Source: Candidatus Aminicenantota bacterium (GTDB taxonomy: Bacteria > Acidobacteriota > Aminicenantia > Aminicenantales > UBA4085). From it: DNA of 64,000 bases. The stretch spans positions 1 to 64,000 of the forward strand of contig PLMN01000033.1 in NCBI GenBank assembly GCA_003141555.1. Direction: 5' to 3'. The translations under genes and the position numbers were made by a program. Below the pieces are notes generated by a model. The model did not search any database and was not told where the DNA came from. It saw only the letters and a program-made list of their open reading frames with translations. Within the stretch, counting starts at the first letter, position 1. Each line of letters opens with the position of its first letter. Of this stretch, positions 25,123 through 34,519 are shown piece by piece.

Positions 25123-25557
25123 CTAGGCTCGCTCTTTTAGAAACCGCCGCAGGACTTTCGTTGCCCGGGCCAGGTTGGCCCGGGCCCGCTCCGACAGGCC
25201 TTCGCCCATCTCCCAGTCGTAGCCGCGGACGGCGAGCAGGTAGGCGCGCGGCGCCCGGCCGAAGAGCTCGTGGCAGAGGGCCAGGACCGAGGCGGGGGAC
25301 ATCTCGTGGCTGGTGAAGGCGATCCCGGCCGCCGGGCCGATCTCGACGAGGGCCGGCTCGTCGCCGCCCTCGGCCGTCGCGTCGGCGAACACGACGGCGC
25401 CGCAGTCCTTGAGGGTGTATGCGTCCTCGATGTTCAGCTGGTAGCGGAATTCGAGGCCGGCCGCCGGCTCCTCATCCCGGAGCTCGGAGAGCAAGGCCGG
25501 CCCCAGACCGTCGTCGCGGCGGCCCGGGTTGCCGATGCCGAAGACGAGGACGCTCAG
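25123..25557 (-). CDS. hoxW: [NiFe] hydrogenase maturation endopeptidase (HoxW/HycI family)
   Basis: This 144-residue protease of the HyaD/HoxW/HycI family trims the C-terminus of the large subunit after nickel insertion. The hallmark opening VLVFGIGNPGRRDDGLGP supplies the first nickel-probing acidic residue; VFADAT and TSHEMSP hold the second Asp and the His. No ATG, GTG or TTG precedes the conserved start. A CTG at 25557 overlaps the hoxH stop as CTGA, exactly where an ATGA overlap would be expected, and AAGGA lies just upstream. I therefore place the start at this CTG. Directly following hoxH, it most likely matures HoxH. Confidence 0.85.
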   Translation of the reverse strand: MSVLVFGIGNPGRRDDGLGPALLSELRDEEPAAGLEFRYQLNIEDAYTLKDCGAVVFADATAEGGDEPALVEIGPAAGIAFTSHEMSPASVLALCHELFGRAPRAYLLAVRGYDWEMGEGLSERARANLARATKVLRRFLKERA

Positions 25558-27002
25558 CGTTCCTTCTTGTCGATGAGCCCGCCCCGGGCGTCGACGAGCT
25601 CGACGGACAGGGGCATCCGGCCCAGGGCGTGCGTGGCGCAGCTCAGGCAGGGGTCGTAGGCCCGGATGGCGATCTCCACCCGGTTCAACATGCCCTCGGT
25701 GATTTCCTTCCGGCCTTCGAGGACGTTCATCGCCACCCAGTTCACGGCCCGGTTCATGGGTTCGTTGTTGTGGGTCGTCGAGACGATGAGGTTGGCCATC
25801 TCGATCTGGTCGTCGGCGTTGATCCGGTAGTGGTGGAAGAGCGTCCCGCGCGGCGCTTCGACCAGGCCGACGCCCTCGTACGCCTTCCGGCCCTTCCTCA
25901 CTAGGTCCGTCCCTTGCAGGTCCTTGTCGTTCAGGAGGTCCCGCACGACCTCGCCCGCGTGGAGGAGCTCGATGAGCCGGGCCCAGTGGGTGTGGAGGGA
26001 CATGGCGTTGGGCTTGCCGGCCGTGTAGGCCTTGTAGATCTCGAATTCCTTCTGGGCGAGAGGCGTCGGGATGAAATCGCAGGTGTTCAGCCGGGCGAGC
26101 GGCCCGACGCGGTACCAGCCGTCGGCCTTGCCCAGGGAGCGCAGGTAGGGGAACTTCATGTAGCTCCACGACCGGACGTCCTCGCCGATGTGCTCCAGGT
26201 AGTCCTGGTAATCCGCGTCGTCCAGGACCTTCTTCCCGTCGGCGTCGACCGCCCGCAGCGCGCCGTGGTAGAAATCGAGGGCCCCGTCCTTGCGGATGAG
26301 GCTCAGGTGGTTCGAGGGGAAGGCGGCGAAGCCGTCGACGAGGGCCGTGTTCTTCTTGTGGAAATCCTTGAAGAAATCGACCGCGAACTGGGCCCAGGCG
26401 ACCATCGTGTCCGCGTTCAGCGGATCGGGCGCCTTGAGGAACGCGTCTCGCTCCTCGGGGCTCAGGTTCTTGTTGATGCCCCCCGGGATGGCCCCGGTGC
26501 CGTGGATCTTCTTGCCGGCCGTGGCCTTGATGATCTCCTGCCCGAACTTCCTCATCAAGACGCCCTTGACGGCCAGGTCCCTGTGCTTGAGCGCGACGCC
26601 GATGATGTTCCGGATCGCGGGGTCGGCGTCCGCGCCGAAGAGGAGGTCGGGCGAGGCCAGGTGGAAGAAATGGAGGGCGTGCGATTGAAAAATCTGGCCG
26701 TAGTGCATCAGGCGGCGCATCTTCTCCGCGGTCGGCGTCAGATCGGCCGGCCCCACGCCGGCGATGACGTCCATGGCCTTGGCCGCGGCCAGGTGGTGGC
26801 TGACCGGGCAGATGCCGCACAGCCGTTGGACGAGGACGGGCACCTCCCAGTAGGGGTGGCCCTGGATGAACTTCTCGAAGCCCCGGAACTCGACGATATG
26901 GAACCGCGTCTGGGTGACCTTGCCCGCGTCGTCGAGGTGGATGGTGACCTTGCCGTGGCCTTCGACTCTCGTGACCGGTTCGATGGTGATCTTTCTTGCC
27001 AT
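25554..27002 (-). CDS. hoxH: Bidirectional [NiFe] hydrogenase large subunit HoxH
   Basis: A 482-residue catalytic subunit of a group 3 (3d-like) NAD-linked hydrogenase. The nickel ligands are in RLCGICPVSHH (about residue 62) and YDPCLSCATHALGRMPL (about 455). The C-terminal motif is followed by 24 residues that the maturation protease would remove after His. The N-terminal RVEGHGKVTIHL is typical. It lies in the order hoxF-hoxU-hoxY-hoxH, followed by the protease. It is soluble, with no membrane segment. Confidence 0.96.
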   Translation of the reverse strand: MARKITIEPVTRVEGHGKVTIHLDDAGKVTQTRFHIVEFRGFEKFIQGHPYWEVPVLVQRLCGICPVSHHLAAAKAMDVIAGVGPADLTPTAEKMRRLMHYGQIFQSHALHFFHLASPDLLFGADADPAIRNIIGVALKHRDLAVKGVLMRKFGQEIIKATAGKKIHGTGAIPGGINKNLSPEERDAFLKAPDPLNADTMVAWAQFAVDFFKDFHKKNTALVDGFAAFPSNHLSLIRKDGALDFYHGALRAVDADGKKVLDDADYQDYLEHIGEDVRSWSYMKFPYLRSLGKADGWYRVGPLARLNTCDFIPTPLAQKEFEIYKAYTAGKPNAMSLHTHWARLIELLHAGEVVRDLLNDKDLQGTDLVRKGRKAYEGVGLVEAPRGTLFHHYRINADDQIEMANLIVSTTHNNEPMNRAVNWVAMNVLEGRKEITEGMLNRVEIAIRAYDPCLSCATHALGRMPLSVELVDARGGLIDKKER

Positions 27003-27014
27003 GGCGGTCCTTTC

Positions 27015-27560
27015 TTAATCGAATTTGACGAGGTCGTACGTCAGCTCGAGGGGCTTGCCCTCGATGAGGGCCGTGAGCGCCTTCCAGATGAGCTCGGCCG
27101 ACGGCGGGCAGCCGGGGAGGAAGGCGTCGATCTTGACGATCTCGTGGAGGGGGTAGACCCGGTCCAGGATGATCGGCAGCTCGGGGTCGTTGGGGATGAT
27201 TCCGCCGGCCGGGTCGACCGTCGGCCCGTTGAGGTAGGCCTCCGCGAAGCAGTCCTTCACCGGGATGCCGTTCCGCAAGGCGGGCAGGCCGCCCATGATG
27301 GCGCATTCGCCGACGGAAATCAGGATTTTACAGTGCTTTCGGAAGTCCCGGAGGTTCTCGACGTTCTCGCTGTTGCAGCACCCGCCTTCGATCAGGCCGA
27401 TGTCGCAGGTCTTGGAGAACGTCTTGATGTCGTCGATCGGGGACTTGTTAAACTCGACGAGGTCGATGAGGGTCAGAATCCGCTCGTCGATGTCGAGGAT
27501 CGACATGTGGCAGCCAAAGCAGCCGGCCAGCGAGGCGGTCGCGACGATGGGCTTGCTCAT
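27015..27560 (-). CDS. hoxY: Bidirectional [NiFe] hydrogenase small subunit HoxY
   Basis: A 181-residue small subunit carrying a single [4Fe-4S] cluster. Ligands are LAGCFGCHMS (CxxC), SVGECAIMGG and LPGCPPSAE. It lacks the twin-arginine leader of membrane uptake hydrogenases, so it acts in the cytoplasm with HoxH. It starts 10 nt after hoxU. Confidence 0.95.
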   Translation of the reverse strand: MSKPIVATASLAGCFGCHMSILDIDERILTLIDLVEFNKSPIDDIKTFSKTCDIGLIEGGCCNSENVENLRDFRKHCKILISVGECAIMGGLPALRNGIPVKDCFAEAYLNGPTVDPAGGIIPNDPELPIILDRVYPLHEIVKIDAFLPGCPPSAELIWKALTALIEGKPLELTYDLVKFD

Positions 27561-27570
27561 GGCTCTCTCC

Positions 27571-28272
27571 TCACGTCCGCGGCGTCTCGACGTCGCTGCC
27601 GATCGGCGCCTTGTCGTACGTCCGCCGCCCGATGGGGACGGCGAAGCCGATCTCCTTCTTGAGGATCGCGCCCACCGGGCAGTGATCCATGGCCTTCTTC
27701 GCCTGGTCGTCCGTGAGCCCCGCGGCGAGCGTCAGGTCCGCGCCGATCTTCTTGCGCTTGGACCGGTAAAGCGGGCCGAAGACGCTCTTCCCGTCCTTCG
27801 TCTTGACCATGGCCACGCAGCGGTGGCACTTGATGCAGCGGTTGTGGTCGACCAGGAGCTTCGGCCCGGTCGGGTCGATCGTCCGCAGCGGGAACTGGTA
27901 GGGGAAGCGGGGGACGAGCATCTGATAGCGGTAGGCCAGCGCCTGGAGCTCGCAATTGCCGCTCTTCTCGCAGGTCGGGCACATGTGGTTGCCGCCGACG
28001 AAGAGCATCTCGATCATGGCCCTGCGCATGTCCTCCAGGTCCGGCGCCGTGTTTTCGACCGTTATCCCTTCCGACAGGGGCTGGGTGCAGGCGGCCATGT
28101 AGCGGCCGCCGACGCGCACGGTGCAGATGCGGCAGCTGCCGGTGGGCTTGAGGCCCTCGTAGCGGCAGAGCGACGGAATGTAGACGCCGTTGTCGCGGGC
28201 GGCCTCGAGGATGGTCTGGCCGGGCTTCCCGAAGCACTCCCGGCCGTCGACCGAGAACTTGATCTTACTCAT
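27571..28272 (-). CDS. hoxU: Diaphorase iron-sulfur subunit HoxU (NuoG-like)
   Basis: A 233-residue electron-transfer subunit. The N-terminal [2Fe-2S] ferredoxin fold uses SLCRYEG, GSCRIC and AACTQP. A His-Cys3 [4Fe-4S] site is seen as NHMCPTCEKSGNC, and another [4Fe-4S] as CIKCHRC plus the Cys in DHCPVGA. It links the FMN site of HoxF to HoxY. Start at 28272 (MSKIKFSVDG) overlaps the hoxF 3' end by 8 nt; the longer frame upstream is Arg/Pro-rich and is rejected. Confidence 0.95.
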   Translation of the reverse strand: MSKIKFSVDGRECFGKPGQTILEAARDNGVYIPSLCRYEGLKPTGSCRICTVRVGGRYMAACTQPLSEGITVENTAPDLEDMRRAMIEMLFVGGNHMCPTCEKSGNCELQALAYRYQMLVPRFPYQFPLRTIDPTGPKLLVDHNRCIKCHRCVAMVKTKDGKSVFGPLYRSKRKKIGADLTLAAGLTDDQAKKAMDHCPVGAILKKEIGFAVPIGRRTYDKAPIGSDVETPRT

Positions 28273-30076
28273 GGCGGGCCTCCGCGAGCGTCTGGCCGGT
28301 GACGGCCGCGGCGTCCCGGACCGCGGCCTCGAGGTCGAACGTCGAGACGTAGTCCCGGGTCGCATCGACCCGGGCCTCGTATTTCTCCCGGAAATTCAGG
28401 AGGGTCGTGAGGATGGGGTTGGGGGAGGTCTGGCCGAGCCCGCAGCGGCTCATGGCCTTGATGGTCTTGCCCCAGGCCTCGATCTCCTTCAGGTCCTGGC
28501 GCGTCCCCTTGCCGGACGTGATCTTTTCGAACTTCTGTCGGAGCAGGGTATTGCCCACCCGGCAGGCCGTGCACCAGCCGCAGGACTCTTCGATGAAGAA
28601 GTCCATGAAGTTGCGGACGACATCGAACAGGTCGCGCTGCGGCCCGATGACGATGATCGACCCGCCCGTGGGCAGGTCTTCGAAGCCGATCCTGCGTTCG
28701 AACTGGCCCCGGGCGACGCACGTCCCGGAGGGGCCGCCGACCTGGACGGCCTGGGCGTCCCGGCCGCCGGCCATCTCCAGGAGCCGGTTGATGGTCAGCC
28801 CGAACTCCACCTCGTACACGCCGGGCTTCCGGCAGTCGCCCGAGACGCTCAGGAGTTTTGTCCCGGCCGACTTCGGGGTGCCCAGGGTCTTGAACCATCC
28901 CGCGCCGCGTTCCAGGATCCGGGCCGCCGCGCACAGTGTTTCGACGTTGTTCACCGTGGTCGGCAGGCCGAGGTAGCCGTTCTGGACGGGGAAGGGAGGC
29001 CTGGGGCGCGGTGCGCCCCGCTTGCCCTCGGCCGATTCCAGGAGGGCCGATTCCTCGCCGCAGACGTAGGCCCCGGCGCCCAGCTTGATCGTGATGTCGA
29101 AGGCGAATCCCTTTTTCCCGGCGATGGCCTTGCCCAGGAGCTTCTGGGCCCGGAGATCGGCCAGGACCTTTTCGAGGCGGGGTTTGAGGTAGGCGTACTC
29201 GGCCCGGAGGTAGAGGATGCCCTCCCGGGCCCCGATGGCGTACCCGGCGATGGTCATCCCTTCGAACAGGAGGTGGGGGAGCTCGGTCAGGATCACCCGG
29301 TCCTTGAAGGTCCCGGGCTCTCCCTCGTCGGCGTTGGCGACGACGTAGCGGGGCGGACAGGCCTCCCGCCCGCAGAATTCCCACTTGAGCCCGGTCGGGA
29401 ACCCGGCCCCGCCGCGGCCGAGGAGGTTCGACCGCTTGATCTCGGCGACGACGTCCTCAGGGGTCCAGGTGACGGCCTTGCGGACGGCCGCGCCGGACTT
29501 GAAGGGGGCGAGGATGACCGGGCCCGGCTTCCGGATGTTGTTGTCCACCATGGCCCGGACGAGGCGCGACTGGTTGGCGCCGTCGCCGGTTTTCTTGACG
29601 AGCTTGCCCGTTTCCTTGCCGGCCTTCATCCCGGCGACGAGCTCCCTGACCCGGGCCGGGGTCAGCCGGGTGAAGACCACCCCGTTGATCAGGGCTGAGG
29701 GCTCCTGGTCGTTCATGCCGATGCAGGACGTTTCATGGAGCCCGATCAGCCCGTCGGCCGTCGTCTCGCCGAAGCGGCAGCCCGCCGCCTTTTCGAACGC
29801 CCGGGCGACCTCGGCGCGCCCCTTCATCTCCGCCACGACGTTCTTGTTCAGATAAACGGCGTAGGTTCCGGCCGGCCGGGCGGTGAAGAAGTGATAGAAG
29901 GTCGCCACGCCCTCCACGTCGACCCGGGACAGGCCGAGGCGGGCGGCGATTTTAGCGACGGCTTCGGGGGGGATGGAGCCGAGCGCGGCTTGGACGTCAC
30001 GGAGGATCTCGATCAATCCGGAGGGGTCTTTGCCGTGCCGGGCGAGGAGGGAGTCCAGAGGGGCTTTCGTGCTCAT
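28265..30076 (-). CDS. hoxF: Diaphorase flavoprotein HoxF (NuoE-NuoF fusion)
   Basis: A 603-residue NADH-binding subunit formed by a NuoE-like domain (about 1-160) fused to a NuoF-like domain (about 190-570). The NuoF part has the NADH/FMN sites LLGRGGAGFPTGLKW, NADEGEPGTFKDR and GAGAYVCGEESALLES, and the [4Fe-4S] ligands ESCGWCTACR plus a later Cys in MSRCGLGQ. In the NuoE-like part only one of the four usual [2Fe-2S] cysteines is clear (TSCIGMND; the CxGxC partner is Asn, and the first pair is YLNKNVV), so that cluster is probably missing. It is the first gene of the operon, 69 nt downstream of a good promoter's expected start. Confidence 0.94.
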   Translation of the reverse strand: MSTKAPLDSLLARHGKDPSGLIEILRDVQAALGSIPPEAVAKIAARLGLSRVDVEGVATFYHFFTARPAGTYAVYLNKNVVAEMKGRAEVARAFEKAAGCRFGETTADGLIGLHETSCIGMNDQEPSALINGVVFTRLTPARVRELVAGMKAGKETGKLVKKTGDGANQSRLVRAMVDNNIRKPGPVILAPFKSGAAVRKAVTWTPEDVVAEIKRSNLLGRGGAGFPTGLKWEFCGREACPPRYVVANADEGEPGTFKDRVILTELPHLLFEGMTIAGYAIGAREGILYLRAEYAYLKPRLEKVLADLRAQKLLGKAIAGKKGFAFDITIKLGAGAYVCGEESALLESAEGKRGAPRPRPPFPVQNGYLGLPTTVNNVETLCAAARILERGAGWFKTLGTPKSAGTKLLSVSGDCRKPGVYEVEFGLTINRLLEMAGGRDAQAVQVGGPSGTCVARGQFERRIGFEDLPTGGSIIVIGPQRDLFDVVRNFMDFFIEESCGWCTACRVGNTLLRQKFEKITSGKGTRQDLKEIEAWGKTIKAMSRCGLGQTSPNPILTTLLNFREKYEARVDATRDYVSTFDLEAAVRDAAAVTGQTLAEARHE

Positions 30077-30151
30077 GTATGTACCTCATCCGAATTATGA
30101 AATTACCAATATGGCAAATACGAAAAACGGGCGATTGACAATTCGCCTGAA

Positions 30152-30180
30152 TTTATAGCACAACCCCCTTCGGATGACAA
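30152..30180 (-). promoter_or_regulatory. Promoter of the hox-hyp operon
   Basis: On the minus strand TTGTCA (30180-30175) and TATAAA (30157-30152) are separated by exactly 17 bp. The expected start near 30145 leaves about 70 nt before hoxF. The surrounding 30077-30313 interval is AT-rich and otherwise empty. Confidence 0.75.
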
Positions 30181-30255
30181 TTGTGCCGGCGCGAATCCTC
30201 GGGGTGCAGCCGGCGCGACGAGGGTCGCCGGCCCCCTTGCCTCTTGCTTTTTTGC

Positions 30256-30283
30256 TTGCAAAAAAAGTAGAATCTGAAATAAT
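30256..30283 (+). promoter_or_regulatory. Possible promoter of the lipoprotein gene
   Basis: TTGCAA at 30256-30261 and AATAAT at 30278-30283 with a 16-bp spacer. It is followed by AAGGAGG at about 30302-30308 and the ATG at 30314. Divergent from the hox promoter 75 bp away. Confidence 0.4.
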
Positions 30284-30313
30284 GAGAGGTGATATATTCT
30301 GGAAGGAGGAACA

Positions 30314-31003
30314 ATGAGGAGAAAAAGCCTTGTCATTTTAGGGTTGGTCTTTGCGCTGGCCGCCCTGCAGAGCTGCAGCTCCAAGCCCGAACAGTCGCTG
30401 CTGACGAGCTATTTCCATGCGGTCAGCCTGAACGACGTCTCCACGATGTCCAGCATGGCCGTCGATCCGCTCAAGATCGAAGCCGAAAGCTGGGCCATCA
30501 CCAAGGTCAGCGAGGAAAAGATCGAACCTTCCGGCCTGGCCGAGTTGGGCAAGAAGGAAGCGGACTTGAAGAAGCAGTACGAGGCGAGCTCGGGCCCGGC
30601 CCTCGACGCCAAGGATTCCCTCGACTCGGCCAAGGACGAGTTCAACTCCGCCCGGACGGCCGCCGCCAAGGGCGCCGCCAAGGCGAAGGTCGACGCCGCC
30701 CAGAAGAAGTTTGAGGAGGCCTACCAGGCCAATCGCGGCCTCCTGAACCAGTACAACGAAACCAAGACCGCCGCGGCCAAGGAAGAGGAAATCACCACCT
30801 TCTCCCTCGGCGCGGGCCAGCTGCCCAACGTCCGCGACCTGAAGGGCGATGTCCACAGCAAGGACCTCGAGGTCCAGGTGAAGGGCAAGGACGGCGCAGC
30901 GAAAAACTACAGGATCACGATCAAGATGTACGACCTCAAGGACGAGGCGGCGAACATCGCCCGCCACGGCCGGTGGGTCATCACCAAGTTCGAACAGCTG
31001 TAA
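30314..31003 (+). CDS. Lipoprotein with coiled-coil region, unknown function
   Basis: A 229-residue exported lipoprotein. The first 21 residues form a signal peptide ending in a lipobox (ALQSC), so the protein should be lipid-anchored. Residues about 75-165 are charged and Ala/Lys/Glu-rich (KKEADLKKQYEASSG, AAKGAAKAKVDAAQKK) and likely form a helical coil. The C-terminal 60 residues look like a small beta domain. I do not recognise a family. A strong ribosome binding site and its own terminator indicate a single-gene transcript. Confidence 0.8.
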   Translation: MRRKSLVILGLVFALAALQSCSSKPEQSLLTSYFHAVSLNDVSTMSSMAVDPLKIEAESWAITKVSEEKIEPSGLAELGKKEADLKKQYEASSGPALDAKDSLDSAKDEFNSARTAAAKGAAKAKVDAAQKKFEEAYQANRGLLNQYNETKTAAAKEEEITTFSLGAGQLPNVRDLKGDVHSKDLEVQVKGKDGAAKNYRITIKMYDLKDEAANIARHGRWVITKFEQL

Positions 31004-31036
31004 GCCGCGGCGCTCCTGCGCGCCCGGCGGTGATTC

Positions 31037-31116
31037 GCGGGGCCAGAACCCGACTGTCCGTTCCGGAGGCTTGAGGCCGGGAGCGGAGAGAGGCGGTCTG
31101 GCCCCGCTTCTTTTTT
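31037..31116 (+). terminator. Long-stem terminator after the lipoprotein gene
   Basis: An 11-bp perfect stem (GCGGGGCCAGA at 31037-31047, TCTGGCCCCGC at 31097-31107) encloses about 49 nt and is followed by TTCTTTTTT. The loop is long, but stem and T-run are good. Confidence 0.65.
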
Positions 31117-31163
31117 ATGGGGAGCCGGCCGCCCCCGGCCCGGCGGGAACGGCGGATCCGAGG

Positions 31164-32150
<987 letters not shown>

Positions 32151-32172
32151 GTTCGACCTCCCGGAAGAAGCG

Positions 32173-33246
32173 CTACTTGCCGACGACGAGGATCGCGAAC
32201 GAATCCGGGACCATCGTCCCGCGGCCGCCGCGCTGGCCCGCGGGCGGCTTGGCCGGAGGCTGCGCCTGCTGCTGGGGTTGCGGCTGCGCCGGCGGCGGAG
32301 TGTATTCCGCGGCGATGAGAAGAATATGATTCGTCGCGGCGTCCAGGGTCAGGGTTTTCGCGGACCGCTGAGTTTGCACATTCTGGAGGACGGCGAAGCT
32401 CGTCGGGCTGTTTTCCTTGACGACCGTCAGCGTGCCGTCGCCCTGCGAGCTGAAGGCTTCCATCGTCGCCGGATTGAAGACGGCGCCGTCGACCCCGGTG
32501 CCGATCGGCAGGGCGTCGATGATTCGGCCGTCATTGGCGTCCAGGACGACCATCGTCGCGGGCTGATGGCAGGCCGCGAAGAGGATGTGGTTCTTCACGT
32601 CGAAGGCCAGGCCGGCCGGCCCGCCGCCCTTGCCGTTGAGCCCGTAGTGGGCGGTGACCGCCAAGGTCTTTGCGTCGACGACCGCGACGTTGTCCTTGTC
32701 TTCGAGGTCGACGTACAAATGACCCTGGCCGTCCGTGACTGCCTGTTCCGGCGCCCCGCCCAGGTCGATCGTGCCGACGACGGAGCCGTCCTTGCCGTCG
32801 ATCACCGTCGCGTTGGGGGCGCTATGGCTGAAGACATAGACCCGCTCGTTGAAGGGATCGAACAGGATGCCGTCCGGGTTCCCTTGAACATCGATGGTCT
32901 TGATCGTCGCCAGGGTCTTCGTATCCCACATCACGACGGGCTTGCTGCTGCAAAAGCCGTGACCGGACGCCGGATCGACAGCCACCCCGCGCGCGCTGGC
33001 CTTGGAAATCTCGCCGACGGACTCGAGCGTGTCGAGATTGAAAACGGTCACCCGGGGAGTGGTCCCGGTCCGGGGGATGTAGAGACGCCGTCCGACGGCA
33101 TCCGCGTAAACATAGTCGAATCCCCCCGCCCCGCCGACCTTGGCGGTCTTGATGACCTTGTAGGGCTGTCCGGCCGGAGACTGCTGCGCTCCGCCGATCG
33201 AAATGAGCATCGCGATCATTGCGGTGCAAATCCAGAGTCGCCTCAT
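32173..33246 (-). CDS. Secreted YncE-like beta-propeller protein 1
   Basis: A 357-residue exported protein. The signal peptide [20 protein letters not shown] is followed by YncE/YVTN-type propeller repeats of about 42 residues (for example [51 protein letters not shown]). The C-terminus carries a Pro/Gln-rich insert ([15 protein letters not shown]) before the last blade. The function is unknown; such propellers often bind ligands or partners. A paralogue lies at 46631-47683. Start at 33246 is chosen for AAGGAGA and the signal peptide; upstream codons are rejected. Confidence 0.87.
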   Translation of the reverse strand: MRRLWICTAMIAMLISIGGAQQSPAGQPYKVIKTAKVGGAGGFDYVYADAVGRRLYIPRTGTTPRVTVFNLDTLESVGEISKASARGVAVDPASGHGFCSSKPVVMWDTKTLATIKTIDVQGNPDGILFDPFNERVYVFSHSAPNATVIDGKDGSVVGTIDLGGAPEQAVTDGQGHLYVDLEDKDNVAVVDAKTLAVTAHYGLNGKGGGPAGLAFDVKNHILFAACHQPATMVVLDANDGRIIDALPIGTGVDGAVFNPATMEAFSSQGDGTLTVVKENSPTSFAVLQNVQTQRSAKTLTLDAATNHILLIAAEYTPPPAQPQPQQQAQPPAKPPAGQRGGRGTMVPDSFAILVVGK

Positions 33247-33280
33247 GTCGTTTCTCCTTTTCTGATAATGACTTGGGGAT

Positions 33281-33309
33281 ATTATATTTCTTTTTATGGG
33301 GGCCGGCAA
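33281..33309 (-). promoter_or_regulatory. Promoter of the YncE-like/AKR operon
   Basis: On the minus strand TTGCCG (33309-33304), 17 bp, then a perfect TATAAT (33286-33281). The leader would be about 30 nt. Confidence 0.7.
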
Positions 33310-33369
33310 ATCGCCGAGCCGGGTGACGGAATCAGGGCCCGCTGCGGCGACAAGCCTGATGCCGGCCGC

Positions 33370-33398
33370 TTGAAACTCCCGCGGGAAAAGGCTATACT
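33370..33398 (+). promoter_or_regulatory. Promoter for the tRNA-Lys/tRNA-Glu pair
   Basis: TTGAAA at 33370-33375, 17 bp, TATACT at 33393-33398. The transcript would start near 33405, about 105 nt before tRNA-Lys. Confidence 0.6.
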
Positions 33399-33510
33399 CA
33401 GACCGCTCGAAAGCCCTGGAAGCGAGGGCTGAAAAAGCGGGATTTGATCAGTATTCCCGATCGCCGAGGAAATAATTACTGATTACAAACGAGATAAGCG
33501 GCTGAACCGT

Positions 33511-33582
33511 GGGCCGTTAGCTCAGTGGTAGAGCACCGGCCTTTTAAGCCGGGTGTCGCTGGTTCGAGCCCAGCACGGCTCA
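33511..33582 (+). tRNA. tRNA-Lys (TTT)
   Basis: A complete cloverleaf: acceptor GGGCCGT pairs with ACGGCTC (one G-U), the D-arm begins AGCTCAGTGG, the anticodon stem CCGGC/GCCGG encloses loop CTTTTAA with anticodon TTT, and the T-arm includes GGTTCGAGCC. CCA is not encoded. A run of eight T residues follows at once. Confidence 0.95.
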
Positions 33583-33594
33583 TTTTTTTTATGC

Positions 33595-33667
33595 GCCCCT
33601 GTCGTCTAGAGGCCTAGGACACCGCCCTTTCAAGGCAGCAACACGGGTTCGAATCCCGTCGGGGGCG
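33595..33667 (+). tRNA. tRNA-Glu (TTC)
   Basis: A complete cloverleaf: acceptor GCCCCTG pairs with CGGGGGC (one U-G), the typical Glu D-arm GTCTAGAGGCCTAGGAC, anticodon loop CTTTCAA with anticodon TTC, and T-arm CGGGTTCGAATCCCG. CCA is not encoded. It lies 12 nt after tRNA-Lys, so the two are cotranscribed. Confidence 0.95.
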
Positions 33668-33672
33668 CTCTT

Positions 33673-33963
33673 TCAACCTTTTTCCGACCCGCCGGTCATC
33701 CCACCCCCTCCGGCGTCGGGCGCGTCCGCCTCCCTCTCCTCTGCGAGCGCCGGGGCGGGCGCATCTTCCGCGGCGCTCTTTTCCCGCTTCCGTTTCCAGA
33801 TCCTGAACACCACCAACGCGGGGAACTGGTAGACGATGATGATGAGGGGGGAGAGGATGAACCAGTAAACGGTCATATCCCGGACGAAGAGCAGGATGAA
33901 GGCGACGACTCCGCCCAGCGAAAGGAGCAAGGCGAGGACGAGCCAGAGGAACAGGAAATTCAC
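33673..33963 (-). CDS. Small two-helix membrane protein, unknown
   Basis: A 96-residue protein with two hydrophobic helices (NFLFLWLVLALLLSLGG... and VYWFILSPLIIIVYQFPALV), then a basic RIWKRKREK and an acidic, Ala/Pro-rich tail of about 35 residues. The GTG start at 33963 overlaps the TGA of the remnant upstream (GTGA), which suggests it was once or is still translated as part of that operon. No family is recognised. Confidence 0.55.
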   Translation of the reverse strand: MNFLFLWLVLALLLSLGGVVAFILLFVRDMTVYWFILSPLIIIVYQFPALVVFRIWKRKREKSAAEDAPAPALAEEREADAPDAGGGGMTGGSEKG

Positions 33964-34389
33964 TTTTTCAGAGGATAGCGGAGGTTCGATTTTTGAAGGA
34001 CCTCCCGGTTGATGACGAAGCGGGGGAGCCGTCCGTCCAGGAAGGCCCGGACGTCCTCCATGATCATGTGCCGGATGTCCCAACCTCCCTCTTCGCTATA
34101 CCAGGCGATGTGCGGGCTGAGGATGACGTTGTTCATCCGGCGCAGCTCGATTTTGGGACTGGGGGGTTCGTCCTCGAAGACATCCAGGGCCGCGCCGGCG
34201 ATGACGCCCTTTTTCAGGGCGGCCACGAGGTCGAGGGTCCGGATGATGGGGCCCCGGGCCGGTGCCGCCCCACAGGCCGCTTGATAAAACCTCATCCAAA
34301 AGCTCCCGCTCGCGCCGGCCGACCTGGGGCCAGCGCGGCCAAGCCCCGCTGACAGCGGATTTTCCGCCGAAGATGGCTAGTTCGCTCAC
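33960..34389 (-). pseudogene. Chimeric remnant: DegT-type aminotransferase N-terminus joined to 2-hydroxyacid dehydrogenase C-terminus
   Basis: Reading from 34389 on the minus strand, the first 45 codons match the N-terminus of DegT/DnrJ/EryC1/StrS aminotransferases (LAIFGGKSAVSGAWPRWPQVG, LSSGLWGG). Near 34258 the reading changes frame. The rest, to 33960, matches the C-terminal part of D-2-hydroxyacid dehydrogenases (GPIIRTLDLVAALKKGVIAG, AALDVFEDEPP, NVILSPHIA). Both genes are missing most of their length, including the PLP lysine region of one and the NAD-binding core of the other. A single internal deletion joining two neighbouring genes explains this. A short product from an internal ATG (34295) is possible but unlikely to be active. 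Confidence 0.8.
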
Positions 34390-34454
34390 GCTTCACTCCT
34401 TGTCCGAGTCTTTTTTTATTATACACCTCCTCCGCCGCTTTTCTCGCGGTCTCC

Positions 34455-34483
34455 TTGACAGGATCGGCGGCCGACGATAACAT
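34455..34483 (+). promoter_or_regulatory. Promoter of the UroD-like/GH106 operon
   Basis: A perfect TTGACA at 34455-34460, 17 bp, TAACAT at 34478-34483. Transcription would begin near 34490, 30 nt before the ATG at 34520. The rest of 34390-34519 is empty. Confidence 0.65.
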
Positions 34484-34519
34484 CATCCCCAAAACGGGCC
34501 GCGAGGAGTTTCCATCTTC

